Counted from the stretch's first letter, positions 43,850-55,814 are shown. The stretch: 64,000 bases of DNA from Staphylococcus pseudoxylosus (GCF_003697915.1 NZ_RCVN01000001.1:310001-374000), one strand, 5' to 3'. Notes: a model not told the origin generated them from the letters alone. Program-made: numbers and translations.

Positions 43850-44773
43850 TTAATAAACATTTTTAACTTCATCAACGATGGCACCGATAAACAATGGATC
43901 TGTATTCGGCATTGAAGGTCGGTAATAATTTACGCCTAGTTCATCACAAACCACTTTACATTCATAATCGTTATCAAATAATACTTCTAAATGTTCACAA
44001 ACAAATCCTACTGGTGTATATATGAAATGCTTGTATCCATGTGTTTCATACAAAGATTTCGTCAAATCTTGAACATCAGGTCCTAACCATGGCGTGCCCG
44101 TATTACCTTCAGATTGCCATCCTTCTGCCACATGAATAATATTTGATTGTTCCTCTAATAATTGTGCCGTATGATGTAATTCATTCGGATAAGGATCATT
44201 ATTTTTCTCAATCAATCCTTTAGGCAAGCTATGAGCCGATACTACTAAGACAGTTTCATCGTGCTCTTCACGAGGGATTCTTGTTAGTGTTTCATTAATT
44301 TTTTCAGTCCAGTATTGTATAAATTTAGGCTGTTGATAATAATGAGCTACATGTTTAAATTGTATACCGAATTTATCTGCTTCTTTTTGGGCACGTGTAT
44401 TATAAGATCCCACTGAAAAACTTGAATAGTGTGGCGCTAATACAACCGTAACTGCTTCATCTATACCATCTTTATGCATTGATTGTACTGCATCTTCTAT
44501 AAATGGAGAGATGTGCTTCAAGCCTATATAAAGTTTAAATTGCACATCATCATATGCTTCATTGAGCGCGTCTCGTAAAGCTTCAGCTTGTCTATTTGTC
44601 GTACCTGCTAAAGGAGACAGTCCTCCTATAAATTGGTATCTATCTTTTAAATCTTGTAACTCTGCATCAGACGGCTTTTTACCATGTCTAATATCAGTGT
44701 AATATGGTTCAATATCACTCTCTTTATATGGTGTACCGTAAGCCATTACTAATAAGCCTATCGTTTTTGTCAT
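43850..44773 (-). CDS. hemH: Coproporphyrin ferrochelatase
   Basis: The start is placed at ATG 44773 (MTKTIGLLVMAYGTPYKESD) behind AGAGGATG, giving 307 residues. GGLSPLAGTTNRQAEAL, LVVSAHSLP with the catalytic His, and PVGFVCEHLEVLFDND with the metal-side Glu identify the enzyme. It inserts Fe2+ into coproporphyrin III. It sits between hemE and hemY. Confidence 0.95.
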   Translation of the reverse strand: MTKTIGLLVMAYGTPYKESDIEPYYTDIRHGKKPSDAELQDLKDRYQFIGGLSPLAGTTNRQAEALRDALNEAYDDVQFKLYIGLKHISPFIEDAVQSMHKDGIDEAVTVVLAPHYSSFSVGSYNTRAQKEADKFGIQFKHVAHYYQQPKFIQYWTEKINETLTRIPREEHDETVLVVSAHSLPKGLIEKNNDPYPNELHHTAQLLEEQSNIIHVAEGWQSEGNTGTPWLGPDVQDLTKSLYETHGYKHFIYTPVGFVCEHLEVLFDNDYECKVVCDELGVNYYRPSMPNTDPLFIGAIVDEVKNVY

Positions 44774-44858
44774 TTTAAAATCATCCTCTTGTATAATAAA
44801 TTTTAGATGTATATGACATAAGTATTTGTAAATCTTGGTAGCCAAAGTTTATGTCGTA

Positions 44859-45893
44859 CTATCTTTGTGTATATTCATGTACAAACGTAGTAACTCGTTT
44901 TAAAGTTTCAGGTTTCACCTCTGGAAAGACACCGTGACCTAAATTAAAAATATGTTTCCCGTGCGCCATACCTTGATCTAAAATCACTTTTAGCCTTTCT
45001 TCTATAACGTCCCAAGGTGCTAATAACAGAGATGGGTCTAAATTACCCTGTAACGTTTTATTAATATTCATCGCATTTGCCTCTTTAATAGATAAACGCC
45101 AATCTAAACCTAAAACATCAATTGGTAAAGTATTCCATTCATCAGCTAAGTGACTCGCGCCAACTCCAAACAAAATAACTGGTACATTATATTTTGCTTT
45201 TATACCACTGATCAATTTATTCATAGCTGGCTTTATATAATAACGATAATCTTGAACATTTAATGCACCCACCCAAGAATCAAATACTTGAATGATTTGG
45301 GCGCCCGCTTCTACTTGAGCGGCAGTATAAGTAATAGACATGTCTACAAGATGATCCATTAATGCGAACCATGTTGCTTCGTCACTATACATCATTGCCT
45401 TTGTAAAATTATAATTTTTTGAAGGTCCACCTTCAATCATATAACTTGCTAAAGTAAATGGCGCACCAGTAAAACCTATTAAAGGTACATTTAATTTTTC
45501 TTCAGTTAATAATTTAATTGTATCTAAAACATATGGTACGTCTCGTTTGGGATCTATAGTGCCTAGTTTCTCAACATCTTGAATATTTTTTATTGGATTA
45601 TGAATAACAGGACCAATCCCTGATTTTATTTCAACGTCTACACCAATCGGTTGTAATGGCGTCATAATATCTTTATAAAGTACTGCTGCATCTGTATTAT
45701 AATTATCTACAGGTAAATGTGTGACATATGCACACAATTCTGGTTGGTGCGTAATTTCAAATAATGAATATTTTTCTTTTAATTTTCTATATTCAGGTTG
45801 TGACCTCCCTGCTTGTCGCATAAACCATACTGGCGTGTGCGACACAGATTCACCATTAATCATATTTAGGATTGTATTATTTTTATTATGCAC
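44859..45893 (-). CDS. hemE: Uroporphyrinogen decarboxylase
   Basis: A 344-residue enzyme. The substrate-binding [16 protein letters not shown] (about 21-36) and [17 protein letters not shown] are the family signatures. It turns uroporphyrinogen III into coproporphyrinogen III. It starts at GTG 45893 behind GGAGG and is first in the hemEHY operon. Confidence 0.96.
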   Translation of the reverse strand: MHNKNNTILNMINGESVSHTPVWFMRQAGRSQPEYRKLKEKYSLFEITHQPELCAYVTHLPVDNYNTDAAVLYKDIMTPLQPIGVDVEIKSGIGPVIHNPIKNIQDVEKLGTIDPKRDVPYVLDTIKLLTEEKLNVPLIGFTGAPFTLASYMIEGGPSKNYNFTKAMMYSDEATWFALMDHLVDMSITYTAAQVEAGAQIIQVFDSWVGALNVQDYRYYIKPAMNKLISGIKAKYNVPVILFGVGASHLADEWNTLPIDVLGLDWRLSIKEANAMNINKTLQGNLDPSLLLAPWDVIEERLKVILDQGMAHGKHIFNLGHGVFPEVKPETLKRVTTFVHEYTQR

Positions 45894-46155
45894 CTTGTAA
45901 TCCTCCTACATTGTAATCATTCTTATCTATAATACCATACTGCATTATTACTCGTATTTCATTGTGCTTAAATGTCATAAAAAAGACAAACTGTTAGCTT
46001 TTCACGATTTAATCATTTGACTATTGTTTTATAATAGAAATCAATTATAATGTTATCAAAGCTTATTTTATATCTATTTGAAAAACTAGATATATCTATA
46101 GTAAGGTATAGTAATCAACTATACTTTCATAAACAAAGCAAGGGGGAAAATCTTT

Positions 46156-46659
46156 ATGAAAATTTTTGCATCTTATGGGACGTTTGGTTATTTAAATCAA
46201 ATTAGATTAAATAATCCCGACCATAACTTATTACAATTTTCTGCATCTGATTCTTCAGTAATTTTGGAAGAAACAGATGAAAAATCAGTATTAAAACAGC
46301 CTTTAATTTATAACATCCTTGAGTCTGAGGGAGACTTAAACGAAAACCATTTTTATTCTGTAATCTTTGTACCGACATCAGAAGATCATGCTTATCAACT
46401 TGAAAAAAGATTAGAAAGTTTAACTACTGATTTCAAACAATTTGCAGGTTATAGATGCTACCGTTTCTTAAAACCAGAGCATGGGTTAACTTATAAGATT
46501 TACTTTGGTTTTGAAAGTAGAACAGCTTATGAAGACTTTAAAGCTTCATCTGTTTTCAAAGATAATTTTGATAAACTTGCGCTTAGTCAATTCTTTGGCT
46601 CTAGCGGTCAACATTCAAGTTATTTCGAAAGATATCTCTTCCCAATCGATGATAACTAA
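46156..46659 (+). CDS. traP: TRAP-type antibiotic-monooxygenase-fold protein
   Basis: A 167-residue staphylococcal TRAP protein: MKIFASYGTFGYLNQIRLNN, then a dimeric alpha/beta barrel-like C-terminal domain (FAGYRCYRFLKPEHGLTYKI, YEDFKASSVFKDNF, SYFERYLFPI). It was first described as a target of an RNAIII-activating protein; later work disputed that role, and the fold is related to heme-degrading monooxygenases. Its position beside hemEHY supports a heme or stress-related role (inference). Confidence 0.88.
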   Translation: MKIFASYGTFGYLNQIRLNNPDHNLLQFSASDSSVILEETDEKSVLKQPLIYNILESEGDLNENHFYSVIFVPTSEDHAYQLEKRLESLTTDFKQFAGYRCYRFLKPEHGLTYKIYFGFESRTAYEDFKASSVFKDNFDKLALSQFFGSSGQHSSYFERYLFPIDDN

Positions 46660-46690
46660 TTTTTCGTAAAGATCATAATCAAAATAAAAT

Positions 46691-46732
46691 GGTCGTTGCT
46701 CATTTCATTTAATGATGTATTGAGTAACGACC
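46691..46732. terminator. Bidirectional terminator between traP and ecsB
   Basis: A 12-bp stem GGTCGTTGCTCA / TGAGTAACGACC between convergent genes, with T-runs on both sides. Confidence 0.85.
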
Positions 46733-46738
46733 ACTTTT

Positions 46739-47962
46739 TTAATCTTTTAATAATGATTCTTGATATTTAAGTTTTTTGACCACATTTCTAATGGTTAACC
46801 ACCCTACCAAGAAGAATAACAAGCCATAATAGCTATACATCGGTAATGTGATTGCATAAACGATTACAAACAATACCCCAACAATAAACATGAGCCTATA
46901 TAAAAATTGTTCATAGCCTTTTATTACTTTAGTATCTGGACTCGGCCAAACTTGTGGCCACAAGCCATAAGCTTGCTGCGTATAAAACTGAGCCATTTGT
47001 AATAAAATGATATACATAAAAAGACTACCTATGATTAGTGTAATGAATGGTTGATCTAACCAAAACATTAAAATCATCGCTAATACAACTAATCTTAATA
47101 TGATGTTAAAGGCATCTTTCCCTCTTGCAAAACTTCTAATAAACAAATAAAGATACATATAGTTTTCATTAAATTTCTTATTTTTCGGCGTGATTAACAA
47201 TGGATCAAGATAACTCCTACGAACTGCCGTTTCCTTTAAATGCTTAACATCGGTAAACATATTTACAAATTTATAATAATTCATATGATGTTGTTGTTCT
47301 GATTTAATCATTCTTTCCCAAGGGAATAATTGATTTTTATTTTGGTATTTAAGCAAAATGGCTAATCCAATTAATACGAATATAGAAGTTAAGCTAGATA
47401 AATGTTTTGCATCTAACGCGACATAATACCCCGAAGCATAAACGATAAATAACACAAGATGAAGAGACCAACTTTCTAATTTATACTTATACCATTGCCA
47501 TTTCACTAATAATCCTAAATAAGGCATAACTAGCATTAACACAGCAAACAGTATATAAAATTCAAATGATCGGTTATTTATTACAAAAAACAATGGAAAT
47601 AGTACGATTAAAATTAAAAGCTGAAGTCCTATTCGAGAAAAATAACTATAAACTAGTGATTGTGCCATGTATATTTCCATATTTTTTTCGAAGGGTAATA
47701 AAAATAACCTGTCTGCATCTTTCAGTAAAGTCCTTAACGGAAACATTGAGGTCATTGCCACAATAACACTCGCAATCAAAGCATAATTAATATGCTGCGG
47801 TATAGACTTTAACCAATCACCATATCCTAATATAAATGCACCTAATAAAATTACAAGAAATACTGAAAAATGGCCATTGAAAATAAATTTATTATAATAT
47901 TGCTTTTCTTTAGTGATTTCCTTTTTTCTACTAGAAAACAATTGCTTAGCATTCTGTGTCAT
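46739..47962 (-). CDS. ecsB: ABC transporter permease EcsB
   Basis: A 407-residue membrane protein with about nine hydrophobic segments (FNGHFSVFLVILLGAFILGY, YALIASVIVAMTSMFPLRTL, and a C-terminal cluster with MFIVGVLFVIVYAITLPMYS). DADRLFLLPFEKNMEIYM is typical of EcsB. With EcsA it affects protein secretion and processing in Bacillus and Staphylococcus. Its start overlaps the stop of ecsA. Confidence 0.93.
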   Translation of the reverse strand: MTQNAKQLFSSRKKEITKEKQYYNKFIFNGHFSVFLVILLGAFILGYGDWLKSIPQHINYALIASVIVAMTSMFPLRTLLKDADRLFLLPFEKNMEIYMAQSLVYSYFSRIGLQLLILIVLFPLFFVINNRSFEFYILFAVLMLVMPYLGLLVKWQWYKYKLESWSLHLVLFIVYASGYYVALDAKHLSSLTSIFVLIGLAILLKYQNKNQLFPWERMIKSEQQHHMNYYKFVNMFTDVKHLKETAVRRSYLDPLLITPKNKKFNENYMYLYLFIRSFARGKDAFNIILRLVVLAMILMFWLDQPFITLIIGSLFMYIILLQMAQFYTQQAYGLWPQVWPSPDTKVIKGYEQFLYRLMFIVGVLFVIVYAITLPMYSYYGLLFFLVGWLTIRNVVKKLKYQESLLKD

Positions 47963-48696
47963 GTATTATTGCCACCTTGTGTTACATGGATGTAAATCTC
48001 ATCTAATGTTTTACCTTCTAACCCTGTCTGTTTACGAAGTTCTTCCAAATTTCCAAAAGCAACAATTTCTCCCTCATCCATGATTAAAAATCGATCGCAA
48101 TACCTTTCCGCAGTTGCTAAAATGTGTGTGCTCATTAAAACTGTTCTATTTTCATTCTTTTTCTCAACCATTAGATCTAACATTGATTGAATTCCTAAAG
48201 GATCTAAACCTAAAAATGGTTCATCAATAATATATAGTTCAGGATCTACTATAAATGCACAGATGATCATTACTTTTTGTTTCATACCTTTAGAGAAATG
48301 ACTTGGGAAGATATCTAACTCATCTTCTAATCTAAAAGTCTTGAGTAATGGGCGAGCTCGTTCCATTGCTTCTTCCCTACTAATGTTGTAAGCCATAGCC
48401 GTCATATATATATGTTCTTGTAATGTTAGTTCTTCGTATATAACTGGTGATTCAGGAATATACGATAGTTTCCTTCTATAAGTCTCTACATCTTGATTGA
48501 TGTTGATATCTGAAATAGTTAGACTACCTTCCATTGGCGTCAATAACCCTAACATATGTTTAATTGTTGTACTCTTTCCTGCACCGTTCAACCCAATAAG
48601 ACCAACAATTTCTCCTTGATTGAGTTCAAAATTTATATTTTTAATTACAGGTCGTTTACCATATCCGCCTGTTAAATGTTCTACTTTTACTGTCAT
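47959..48696 (-). CDS. ecsA: ABC transporter ATPase EcsA
   Basis: The start is placed at ATG 48696 (MTVKVEHLTGGYGKRPVIKN) behind GGAGGTG, giving 245 residues. Walker A is GLNGAGKST, the signature is FSKGMKQKV (variant of LSGGQ), and Walker B is LYIIDEPFLGLD. It energises EcsB. It is divergent from hit. Confidence 0.94.
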   Translation of the reverse strand: MTVKVEHLTGGYGKRPVIKNINFELNQGEIVGLIGLNGAGKSTTIKHMLGLLTPMEGSLTISDININQDVETYRRKLSYIPESPVIYEELTLQEHIYMTAMAYNISREEAMERARPLLKTFRLEDELDIFPSHFSKGMKQKVMIICAFIVDPELYIIDEPFLGLDPLGIQSMLDLMVEKKNENRTVLMSTHILATAERYCDRFLIMDEGEIVAFGNLEELRKQTGLEGKTLDEIYIHVTQGGNNT

Positions 48697-48824
48697 ATGG
48701 CACCTCCACAAATGATATTGTATCAAAAATTAAGCTTTAGGTATAAATTTATTGCGAAAACTGACGTGAATAATATAGTAATGCTATAATAGGCAGTAAC
48801 AATCTTACAAGGAGTGAAGCTTTT

Positions 48825-49250
48825 ATGTCAGAAACAGTCTTCAGTAAAATTATTGATGGTGAAATTCCGAGTTATAAAGTATATGAAGATGAATACGTAT
48901 ATGCATTCTTAGACATTTCACAAGTTACAAAAGGTCACACATTATTAATACCAAAGAAAGCATCTGCAAATATTTTTGAAACTGATAGTAAAACTATGAC
49001 ACATATCGGTGTTGCTTTACCAAAAGTAGCAAATGCTATAAAATCAGCTTTTAACCCTGATGGTTTAAATATTATACAAAATAATGGCGAATTTGCCGAT
49101 CAATCTGTTTTCCATCTTCATTTCCATTTATTACCAAGATACGAAAACGATGTGGATGGATTTGGTTATAAATGGGAAACACATGCAGAAAGTATCGATG
49201 ATGAACAAAAGGCAAAAATTGCAGAAGAGATAGCTGCTCACTTCGATTAA
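48825..49250 (+). CDS. hit: HIT-family nucleotide hydrolase
   Basis: A 141-residue Hint-type protein. FSKIIDGEIPSYKVYEDE at the start and the histidine triad in SVFHLHFHLLPR (about 94-105) are diagnostic. It acts on nucleoside phosphoramidate-like substrates. The gene lies between ecsA and prsA, the arrangement conserved in Bacillales. Confidence 0.95.
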   Translation: MSETVFSKIIDGEIPSYKVYEDEYVYAFLDISQVTKGHTLLIPKKASANIFETDSKTMTHIGVALPKVANAIKSAFNPDGLNIIQNNGEFADQSVFHLHFHLLPRYENDVDGFGYKWETHAESIDDEQKAKIAEEIAAHFD

Positions 49251-49329
49251 AAATGCTTACCTTATAACATATGGGGTATATAAAAATTATTAACCGTTGA
49301 GATATTATTTAGAAATGAGGAGAATTTTT

Positions 49330-49701
49330 ATGAAAACAGCTCAAATATTATTAGGTCTAGGTGCTGGCGTTGCTACTGGTCTAGGCGTAGCGTTGATGAA
49401 TCGTGACAAAAAAGATTCTAATGAATATATTGAACACGCAAAGAAACCAGTGGGCGCTGAGTCTGAGTTTGATAGAGAAATCAATACAATTAAGCAAAGT
49501 ATAAATGACATCACTAACTATATTGCTCAAATAAAGTCTGAAGGTACTGAATTTGGTAGTTCAATAGGTGATGAAGTTAAAACAATGATTGGTGATTTCA
49601 AATCAGACATAGACCCTAATATCGAAAAACTACAATCTCATATAGAAAACCTTCAAAACCGCGGAGATGAAATTACTAAAGCATTCGAAAAAGATAATTA
49701 A
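49330..49701 (+). CDS. YtxH-like protein
   Basis: The start is placed at ATG 49330 (MKTAQILLGLGAGVATGLGV) behind GAGGAG, giving 123 residues. A hydrophobic glycine-rich N-terminal segment anchors a long amphipathic coiled-coil tail (EINTIKQSINDITNYIAQIK). This is the layout of YtxH-type general-stress proteins. A strong terminator (49743-49781) follows. Confidence 0.85.
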   Translation: MKTAQILLGLGAGVATGLGVALMNRDKKDSNEYIEHAKKPVGAESEFDREINTIKQSINDITNYIAQIKSEGTEFGSSIGDEVKTMIGDFKSDIDPNIEKLQSHIENLQNRGDEITKAFEKDN

Positions 49702-49742
49702 GTTAATCGCGGCTTGGTTTAAAGTCTGTTCCTAACATTTCT

Positions 49743-49790
49743 GAACTGCAACTCACCTTTTATTGGTGTGAGTTGCAGTTCTTTTTTTAA
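49743..49790 (+). terminator. Terminator after the ytxH-like gene
   Basis: A stem GAACTGCAACTCACC pairing with GGTGTGAGTTGCAGTTC (one small bulge), followed by TTTTTTT. Confidence 0.9.
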
Positions 49791-49942
49791 TCTTTAGCTA
49801 TACAGGCAAAAAACCGTAATATAAGTCTTAAATTTAGGTGTAAATACTAGAAACAAATTTGTCTTGACGTTTGTTCTATTAAGATAGATAATACGAAAGT
49901 ATATAGCATGCGAATTATAATATAAAGGAGTATGACCGAATC

Positions 49943-50506
49943 ATGTATCTTTGTACACGGCAAATAGATATTAATGCGCGTTTTGGTTTACCTAGGATTG
50001 CTTTTCTTAGTTTAGTCACAACAATCATTACATTTCTCATTGCTTATGAAATTTTATACTTCTTTTCAAATACAAAGTTAACAGATAAATATTTTTTAAT
50101 TTTCTTGTTACTCGTATTAGTTTTATACCCTATTCATAAAGCAATTCATTTATTCTTTTTGTTTCCGTACTATAAATCATTTAAAAAGTATAAGTTATTA
50201 AAACAAAAAAACATCCCTTTTTATAACACGTACGTGAACACGCCTGTAAACAAGTATTATTTTTGTTTTGATTTGATGACACCAGTTATTATAATCACTT
50301 CTGTTTGCGCTTATTTAAGCACTTTATTCCCGCAGTATGGACATTATCTAATGTTTCTTATTGCCTTAAACATGGGCTATTCAGTAATGGATTTTCTATA
50401 TTTAAAGATTATTATATTTTCAAACGAAGGAACTTACATTGAAGAACATCAAACAGGTATCAATATATTAAATAAAGTTGAATCAAGACATGAACGTCAT
50501 ATATAA
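49943..50506 (+). CDS. DUF3267-family membrane protein
   Basis: A 187-residue protein with four hydrophobic segments. HKAIHLFFLFPYY carries the H-x-x-x-H of DUF3267, a group related to site-2-protease-like zinc metallopeptidases. It lacks the Glu of HExxH here (HKAIH), so catalysis is doubtful. Start ATG 49943 follows AAAGGAG. It is conserved beside prsA in staphylococci, as far as I know. Confidence 0.75.
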   Translation: MYLCTRQIDINARFGLPRIAFLSLVTTIITFLIAYEILYFFSNTKLTDKYFLIFLLLVLVLYPIHKAIHLFFLFPYYKSFKKYKLLKQKNIPFYNTYVNTPVNKYYFCFDLMTPVIIITSVCAYLSTLFPQYGHYLMFLIALNMGYSVMDFLYLKIIIFSNEGTYIEEHQTGINILNKVESRHERHI

Positions 50507-50609
50507 CTCATACTAATGTTTCAAAATCATTGCTATCACAATGATAACTTGTTATTTCAAAAGCTGTTTTTAACGCGTTTTTACAAATTAAAATATTTTT
50601 GTCTAATGG

Positions 50610-50656
50610 GACAACAAAATCTTATTTTTGTAATTTGATTTTGTTGTCTTTTTTAT
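50610..50656 (+). terminator. Terminator after the DUF3267 gene
   Basis: A 12-bp stem GACAACAAAATC / GATTTTGTTGTC and TTTTTT. Confidence 0.9.
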
Positions 50657-50759
50657 AAACAAACTCATACTATAGTCTTAGAAATTGTGTTTCTAATTGG
50701 TGATTACACCATAATATGTTATATTTACGTTGTTATTCTTACAAAAGGAGTTTCCAACC

Positions 50760-51752
50760 ATGAAAACATTGAAAAAAGTTATACTTCCTGTTACAGCAAG
50801 TGCTTTATTATTGGGGGCGTGTGGTAACAGTGCAACAGATTCAAAAGAAGATACAATCATTTCTTCCAAAGCTGGTGACGTTAAAGTAGAAGATGTTATG
50901 AATAAAATTGGCGATGAACAAATTGCTAACAGTTCTTTCTCTATTTTATTAAATAAACTACTGGCTGATAAATATAAAGATGAAGTAAACACTAAAGATA
51001 TTGATAAAGAAGTTGAAAAAGAGCAAAAACAATATGGTGGTAAAGACCAATTTGAAAGTATGTTGAAACAACAAAAAATGTCTCTAGGCGATTACAAAGA
51101 ACAGAAAAAATTACAAGCTTATCAAAAAGAATTGCTTAATGACAAAGTAGATATTTCAGATAAAGAAATAAAAGAAGATACTAAAAAAGGCTCTCACATC
51201 TTAATTAAAGTTAAAGAAAACAAAGATGATAAAGAAGGCTTATCGGATAAAGATGCTAAAGCTAAAGCAGAAAAAATCCAAAAACAAGTTGAGAAAGATC
51301 CAGATAAATTTGGCGAAATTGCTAAAAAAGAATCAATGGATAAATCCTCAGCTAAAAAAGATGGAAGTTTAGGTTATGTTACCAAAGGTCAAATGGAAGA
51401 TAAATTTGAAAAAGCACTCTTCAAGCTTAAAGAAGGTGACATTTCTGATGTAGTCAAAACTGATTATGGCTATCACATCATTAAAGCAGATAAACAAGAT
51501 GATTTTGATAAAGAAAAAGGTAAACTTAAAGCACAATTAATTCAATCTAAAGTTCAAAAAGAACCTAAATTATTAACAGATGCTTATAAAGAGCTATTGG
51601 ATGAATATAAAGTAGATTACAAAGATAGAGATATCAAAAAAGCAATCGAAGATTCCATATTGGATCCTGAGAAAATTAAACAACAACAACAGCAACAACA
51701 ACAGCAGCAAATGATGCAACAAAGTGGTGCTGGCATGTCTACAGGACAATAG
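50760..51752 (+). CDS. prsA: Foldase lipoprotein PrsA (peptidyl-prolyl isomerase)
   Basis: The start is placed at ATG 50760 ([20 protein letters not shown]) behind AAAGGAG, giving 330 residues. The lipobox is LLLGAC. The parvulin domain (about 140-235) shows [30 protein letters not shown] and [12 protein letters not shown]. The ends are helical chaperone parts. It folds secreted proteins outside the membrane. The C-terminus has a run of ten glutamines (CAA/CAG repeats, 51679-51711), which is probably length-variable. Confidence 0.96.
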   Translation: MKTLKKVILPVTASALLLGACGNSATDSKEDTIISSKAGDVKVEDVMNKIGDEQIANSSFSILLNKLLADKYKDEVNTKDIDKEVEKEQKQYGGKDQFESMLKQQKMSLGDYKEQKKLQAYQKELLNDKVDISDKEIKEDTKKGSHILIKVKENKDDKEGLSDKDAKAKAEKIQKQVEKDPDKFGEIAKKESMDKSSAKKDGSLGYVTKGQMEDKFEKALFKLKEGDISDVVKTDYGYHIIKADKQDDFDKEKGKLKAQLIQSKVQKEPKLLTDAYKELLDEYKVDYKDRDIKKAIEDSILDPEKIKQQQQQQQQQQMMQQSGAGMSTGQ

Positions 51753-51764
51753 TAATTTTAAAAA

Positions 51765-51797
51765 AGAGGTTAGGAAAATTCCTAACCTCTTTTTATA
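51765..51797 (+). terminator. Terminator of prsA
   Basis: Stem AGAGGTTAGGAA / TTCCTAACCTCT followed by TTTTTAT. Confidence 0.9.
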
Positions 51798-51938
51798 TAT
51801 TGTAAAGAAAAGCAATACATAAAAATGAGAGTAGGACAACGCACCCATTTTTATATGTAATCGTAGCCCCACTCTCAATATTTAATTTAAAAACTTCTTT
51901 CATCAAGCTATTTCAAGAAAATATGCTAGCTTTAACTA

Positions 51939-52880
51939 TTAATCTAGAGATGTCGGATTGTAAAATTGTCTGCCATCTAATCCAAAGATACGTTCCGTAA
52001 ATTGTCCTTTGTTTGTTTTCTTAAATGCTTTTTCAAACATATTCATTTTCGCATCTATATTATCAATAAAGAACAATATTTCAGCTTCTTTCATGTGTGG
52101 TAATTTAGGTGATCCAAATTCCATTTTACCGTGATGCGCTAAAATCATATGACGTAATAACAATACCTCTTCACCATCAATGTTTAATTCTCTAGCAGCT
52201 TCAGCTACTTCATCACTTGCAATCGAAATGTGCCCCAATAAATTTCCTTCAACCGTATAAGATGTAGCTACGGGTCCACTTAATTCTCTTACTTTACCTA
52301 AATCATGTAAAATAATAGCACTATATAATAAGCTGCGATTCAATAATGGATAAATATCACATATTGATTTAGCTACTTGCAACATTGTTAACACGTGGTA
52401 ACTTAAACCACTTGAGAAGTTGTGATGGTGAGTACTTGCAGCCGGAAATGTAAAGAATGCTTCTTGATGTTTACGTATTAAATGACGCGTAATACGTTGT
52501 AAAGTCGCATTTTCAATTTCTAACATATAATGTGAAATCTCTTCTTGAATTTCATCAGGTGTCATAGGTGCACCATCTACAAAATCTTGTGTTTTCATAT
52601 TATCTTCAGGTGCAGCCAATTTTATTTTATTAATTTTCATTTGTTTACGGCCACGATAATTTATAATATCGCCTGTAACGTGTACAATCTTTTCAGGCTC
52701 TAATACTTTCATATCTTCTTTACTTACAGTCCAAAGTTTCGCTTCAATATCACCACTTTTATCTTGTAAATGAAGCGTCATATAATCTTTACCTTGAGCA
52801 GTTACACCTTGTGTAGCTTTATGAATCAAGAAAAAATGATCCACTGAATCTCCAGGATTTAAATTTTCAACATTTCTCAT
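51939..52880 (-). CDS. yhaM: 3'-5' exoribonuclease YhaM
   Basis: A 313-residue protein. The N-terminal OB-fold ([20 protein letters not shown]) is followed by an HD domain with [29 protein letters not shown] and [11 protein letters not shown]. YhaM trims RNA ends in Firmicutes. Its start overlaps the stop of the yhaN-like gene by one base. Confidence 0.95.
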   Translation of the reverse strand: MRNVENLNPGDSVDHFFLIHKATQGVTAQGKDYMTLHLQDKSGDIEAKLWTVSKEDMKVLEPEKIVHVTGDIINYRGRKQMKINKIKLAAPEDNMKTQDFVDGAPMTPDEIQEEISHYMLEIENATLQRITRHLIRKHQEAFFTFPAASTHHHNFSSGLSYHVLTMLQVAKSICDIYPLLNRSLLYSAIILHDLGKVRELSGPVATSYTVEGNLLGHISIASDEVAEAARELNIDGEEVLLLRHMILAHHGKMEFGSPKLPHMKEAEILFFIDNIDAKMNMFEKAFKKTNKGQFTERIFGLDGRQFYNPTSLD

Positions 52881-55813
52881 TATTTACCGCCTTCCTCGAT
52901 TTTATTTAAAGTAATAATTTGTTTTGAAGGCACACTCGTATCTTTCACACATGTAAAATACAAAATTTGATAACTGCTTGGCATTTGTCTTAAATAATTC
53001 ATCATGATATCTTTTCTATATTTATCAAAATGCACAAAAGCGTCGTCAATAATAATTGGGAATGGATAATACGGTTTTAAAGTTTGAATTAAACTCAAAC
53101 GTAATGCAATATATAAAATTTCTTTCGTAGACTGACTTAACTCTACAGGCTCATACATCTGTCCATTTGCTTGTTTTACCATTAAATCGTCATTAGCATA
53201 TGTGACTTGCACATAATGACCATTTGTTAAATGCGAAAAGATATTTGTTGCTTCGTTTATCACTTGTGGCAAACGTTTATCTTTAATTTGCTTAATATGC
53301 CCTTCAACTAAAGCTTGTAGATAACTAAGACTAGCCCAATCTTTAGCTTCGTCATTTACTTTGTTCTTAAGTATATGGAATCTATGTCTTAAATCAGCTA
53401 AAGTTTTATCTGTCTCCATATCTGTAATTTTAGCATTTAAATCACTTACCTGTGACTGTAGCTCTAAATATTGATTATTATAATCATCCACTTGACGTGC
53501 GAGTACTTCATCTTCATTAGTTAATTGTGCAGAAGTTTTCTCACTCAACCTAGAACTAGAATCATAATTGTAATTTTGATTTTCTAGGTATTTTGATAAA
53601 TCATTAAAACGTGCCATCTGTTGATGGTAATTTTGATGTTGAACATGATGTTGATAATAAGACTCTTCATCATTCACATTAACAAAATTAAATAATTGTG
53701 AAATTACATTACTATTTTCATTCAGTCTATTATGAAGTTGTGAAACTTCACTTTCAATCAACTTAATTTGTTCATTGTTTCTATTCCACTTATCTAAATT
53801 ACTTGTTTCTTCTTTTAGCCATTGTCTTATATCGTGGAACAATGACAACTCGTTAAAATATGAAAATTGATTTTTGGTAATTTCTTGCGCATGGGCATAA
53901 AATTCATCTAATTGTTGTTGTAATTCATGTGCTTTTTTATGAAGTTCAGTAATATGAACATCATGTTCTTTAATTTTATTCATTGTATTAATGCTATCAA
54001 TAATTAATTCATCAGACATTTTGTTCGATAAGAACAAATCTGATTTAACGTCATTAATATTGTTCTGCGCAGTTTGATACTGTTGTTTAGCTTGCTCTAA
54101 TGTGTCTTCTAAATAAGCTGCTTTTTTATCGATTGCGTCCTTTGTTTTAATTGCAGTTTGATACTGTTCACGCACTCTATATTGATCATCCAAGTCAAAA
54201 TCAAGGTCATAATTGTCCTCTAAATGATTCACTTGATGCTGCAAATCATCAATCTCTTTTGAAAATGTTTCGCTATGGCCAATTTCTTTTGTTTTTACAA
54301 AGAATATACCTACGATAAAGACAAGAGATAAAATAGCGAATACGACACCGAATATAATATTTGCTGATATAAATGAGAAGATTGTTAAACCAATTCCTAT
54401 TACTGCTAATACCATTAGACCTATACGTAATAAATTTTGTTTTTTCTCATTTTCACGTTGTTCAGTATCAAATGCCTCTTTCATTTTTTGATAGAGGTTA
54501 TTTTTTTCTTGTAATTCAAATACTCTTTTATTGTATTGTTTTTTCTTTTCAAAATTTTCTTCTGGAACAATGTCCGCTTCTAATGATTCTATTTCTGCGT
54601 TGTTTGTGTCTTTATCAATTTTATTTTCTTCAATGTTACGTTCAAGTTGTTGTATATATGCAGTTTGTTCTTGCTTGTTTTTAATTTGATTACTTACGTG
54701 ACTTTTCATTGCTTCAGAATCGTCTACTTGATGATGAACATCTTGCCAACCAATATTTGAACTTAGCCCTGATTTTTCACGCGTTTTGTCTTGAATTTCT
54801 TTTTCTACAGCTTTTAGTTCATATTCTTTTTGTTTAATTTCATTTTCTTGTTGATGTAAATGATTAAACGCGTCTATATCACTTTGTTTTGGCACATTTA
54901 CTTTTTCATTTTCTGCTTTTAAATGTGCTAAGCGTTCTTCACGTAAACCAATATCACGTTTTAAATTTTGTGTTTGTATTTTTGCAGATTCATAACGATC
55001 AATACCTTGTTCTGGAAACACTATCGGTTCAATATTTAATTGGGTTTCTAGTTGTTTCCATTCTTGAGTCTGTTCATGTAATGCAATCTCTTTTTGTTTC
55101 TGCTCATGCATTTTAGATAATTGCGTTAAATTTTGCTTTAAATTACTTAACCTACGTTCAGCTTTATCTTTATCGTCAACTAACCTTTTATATGAAGTTA
55201 ACTTTGCTTCTTCTTCTCGAATTTGTCCTTCAAGTTCTTTCAGCTGTTCTAATTGTTGATTTATGATAGGATTACGACCATTTTTCTTATATAACATTTC
55301 TTTTTTATTACTTAATATTTCGCGCATACTTGTAAATTCTGTTGAACCTAATGCACCTGCCTGTAACAGATAATTTTGTAATTGAGTTTCATCCATTTTT
55401 TTATGAATATCTTGAAGCCCAAGTACATCAAAAGAAAAAATACCTTGATATGTACGCTTAGAAATAAAATTCAGTTCTTTATTCAACCAAGTTTCATCTT
55501 TAATTGTTCCGTTAGGTAAGTATACTTTCACGTCACCTGTTGCGCTGCCTTTAATACGTTCAACCTCAACTAACGACCCATCATCTTGAATTAAAGTTAA
55601 TTTTCCGCCGTATTGGTTTCCTAATCGAGGCTCTAAACGTGGTTCATTTTCTTTCTTTGTTGGGAAGCCGAAAAGTATGGAATGAATAAATGCTTGGATA
55701 GTTGATTTACCTGATTCATTTTCTCCATAAATTTCAGTGAATGATTCATCAAATTCAATCTTTCTTTGTATAAATTTACCGTATCCGTAAATCTCTAATG
55801 ATTTAATTTTCAT
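52880..55813 (-). CDS. yhaN: SMC/SbcC-like AAA ATPase YhaN
   Basis: A 977-residue protein. Walker A is GENESGKST (about 30-38) and Walker B is [11 protein letters not shown] near the C-terminus; between them lie long coiled coils. A pair of transmembrane helices is set in the middle (about 465-510, [40 protein letters not shown]), as in Bacillus YhaN, and absent from SbcC. It pairs with the YhaO nuclease, probably in DNA end processing. The three genes form one operon. Confidence 0.93.
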   Translation of the reverse strand: MKIKSLEIYGYGKFIQRKIEFDESFTEIYGENESGKSTIQAFIHSILFGFPTKKENEPRLEPRLGNQYGGKLTLIQDDGSLVEVERIKGSATGDVKVYLPNGTIKDETWLNKELNFISKRTYQGIFSFDVLGLQDIHKKMDETQLQNYLLQAGALGSTEFTSMREILSNKKEMLYKKNGRNPIINQQLEQLKELEGQIREEEAKLTSYKRLVDDKDKAERRLSNLKQNLTQLSKMHEQKQKEIALHEQTQEWKQLETQLNIEPIVFPEQGIDRYESAKIQTQNLKRDIGLREERLAHLKAENEKVNVPKQSDIDAFNHLHQQENEIKQKEYELKAVEKEIQDKTREKSGLSSNIGWQDVHHQVDDSEAMKSHVSNQIKNKQEQTAYIQQLERNIEENKIDKDTNNAEIESLEADIVPEENFEKKKQYNKRVFELQEKNNLYQKMKEAFDTEQRENEKKQNLLRIGLMVLAVIGIGLTIFSFISANIIFGVVFAILSLVFIVGIFFVKTKEIGHSETFSKEIDDLQHQVNHLEDNYDLDFDLDDQYRVREQYQTAIKTKDAIDKKAAYLEDTLEQAKQQYQTAQNNINDVKSDLFLSNKMSDELIIDSINTMNKIKEHDVHITELHKKAHELQQQLDEFYAHAQEITKNQFSYFNELSLFHDIRQWLKEETSNLDKWNRNNEQIKLIESEVSQLHNRLNENSNVISQLFNFVNVNDEESYYQHHVQHQNYHQQMARFNDLSKYLENQNYNYDSSSRLSEKTSAQLTNEDEVLARQVDDYNNQYLELQSQVSDLNAKITDMETDKTLADLRHRFHILKNKVNDEAKDWASLSYLQALVEGHIKQIKDKRLPQVINEATNIFSHLTNGHYVQVTYANDDLMVKQANGQMYEPVELSQSTKEILYIALRLSLIQTLKPYYPFPIIIDDAFVHFDKYRKDIMMNYLRQMPSSYQILYFTCVKDTSVPSKQIITLNKIEEGGK

Positions 55814-55814
55814 T

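Noticed and set aside
51679..51711. CAA/CAG repeat as a separate element
   Set aside because: It is part of prsA and encodes its glutamine run; mentioned there.
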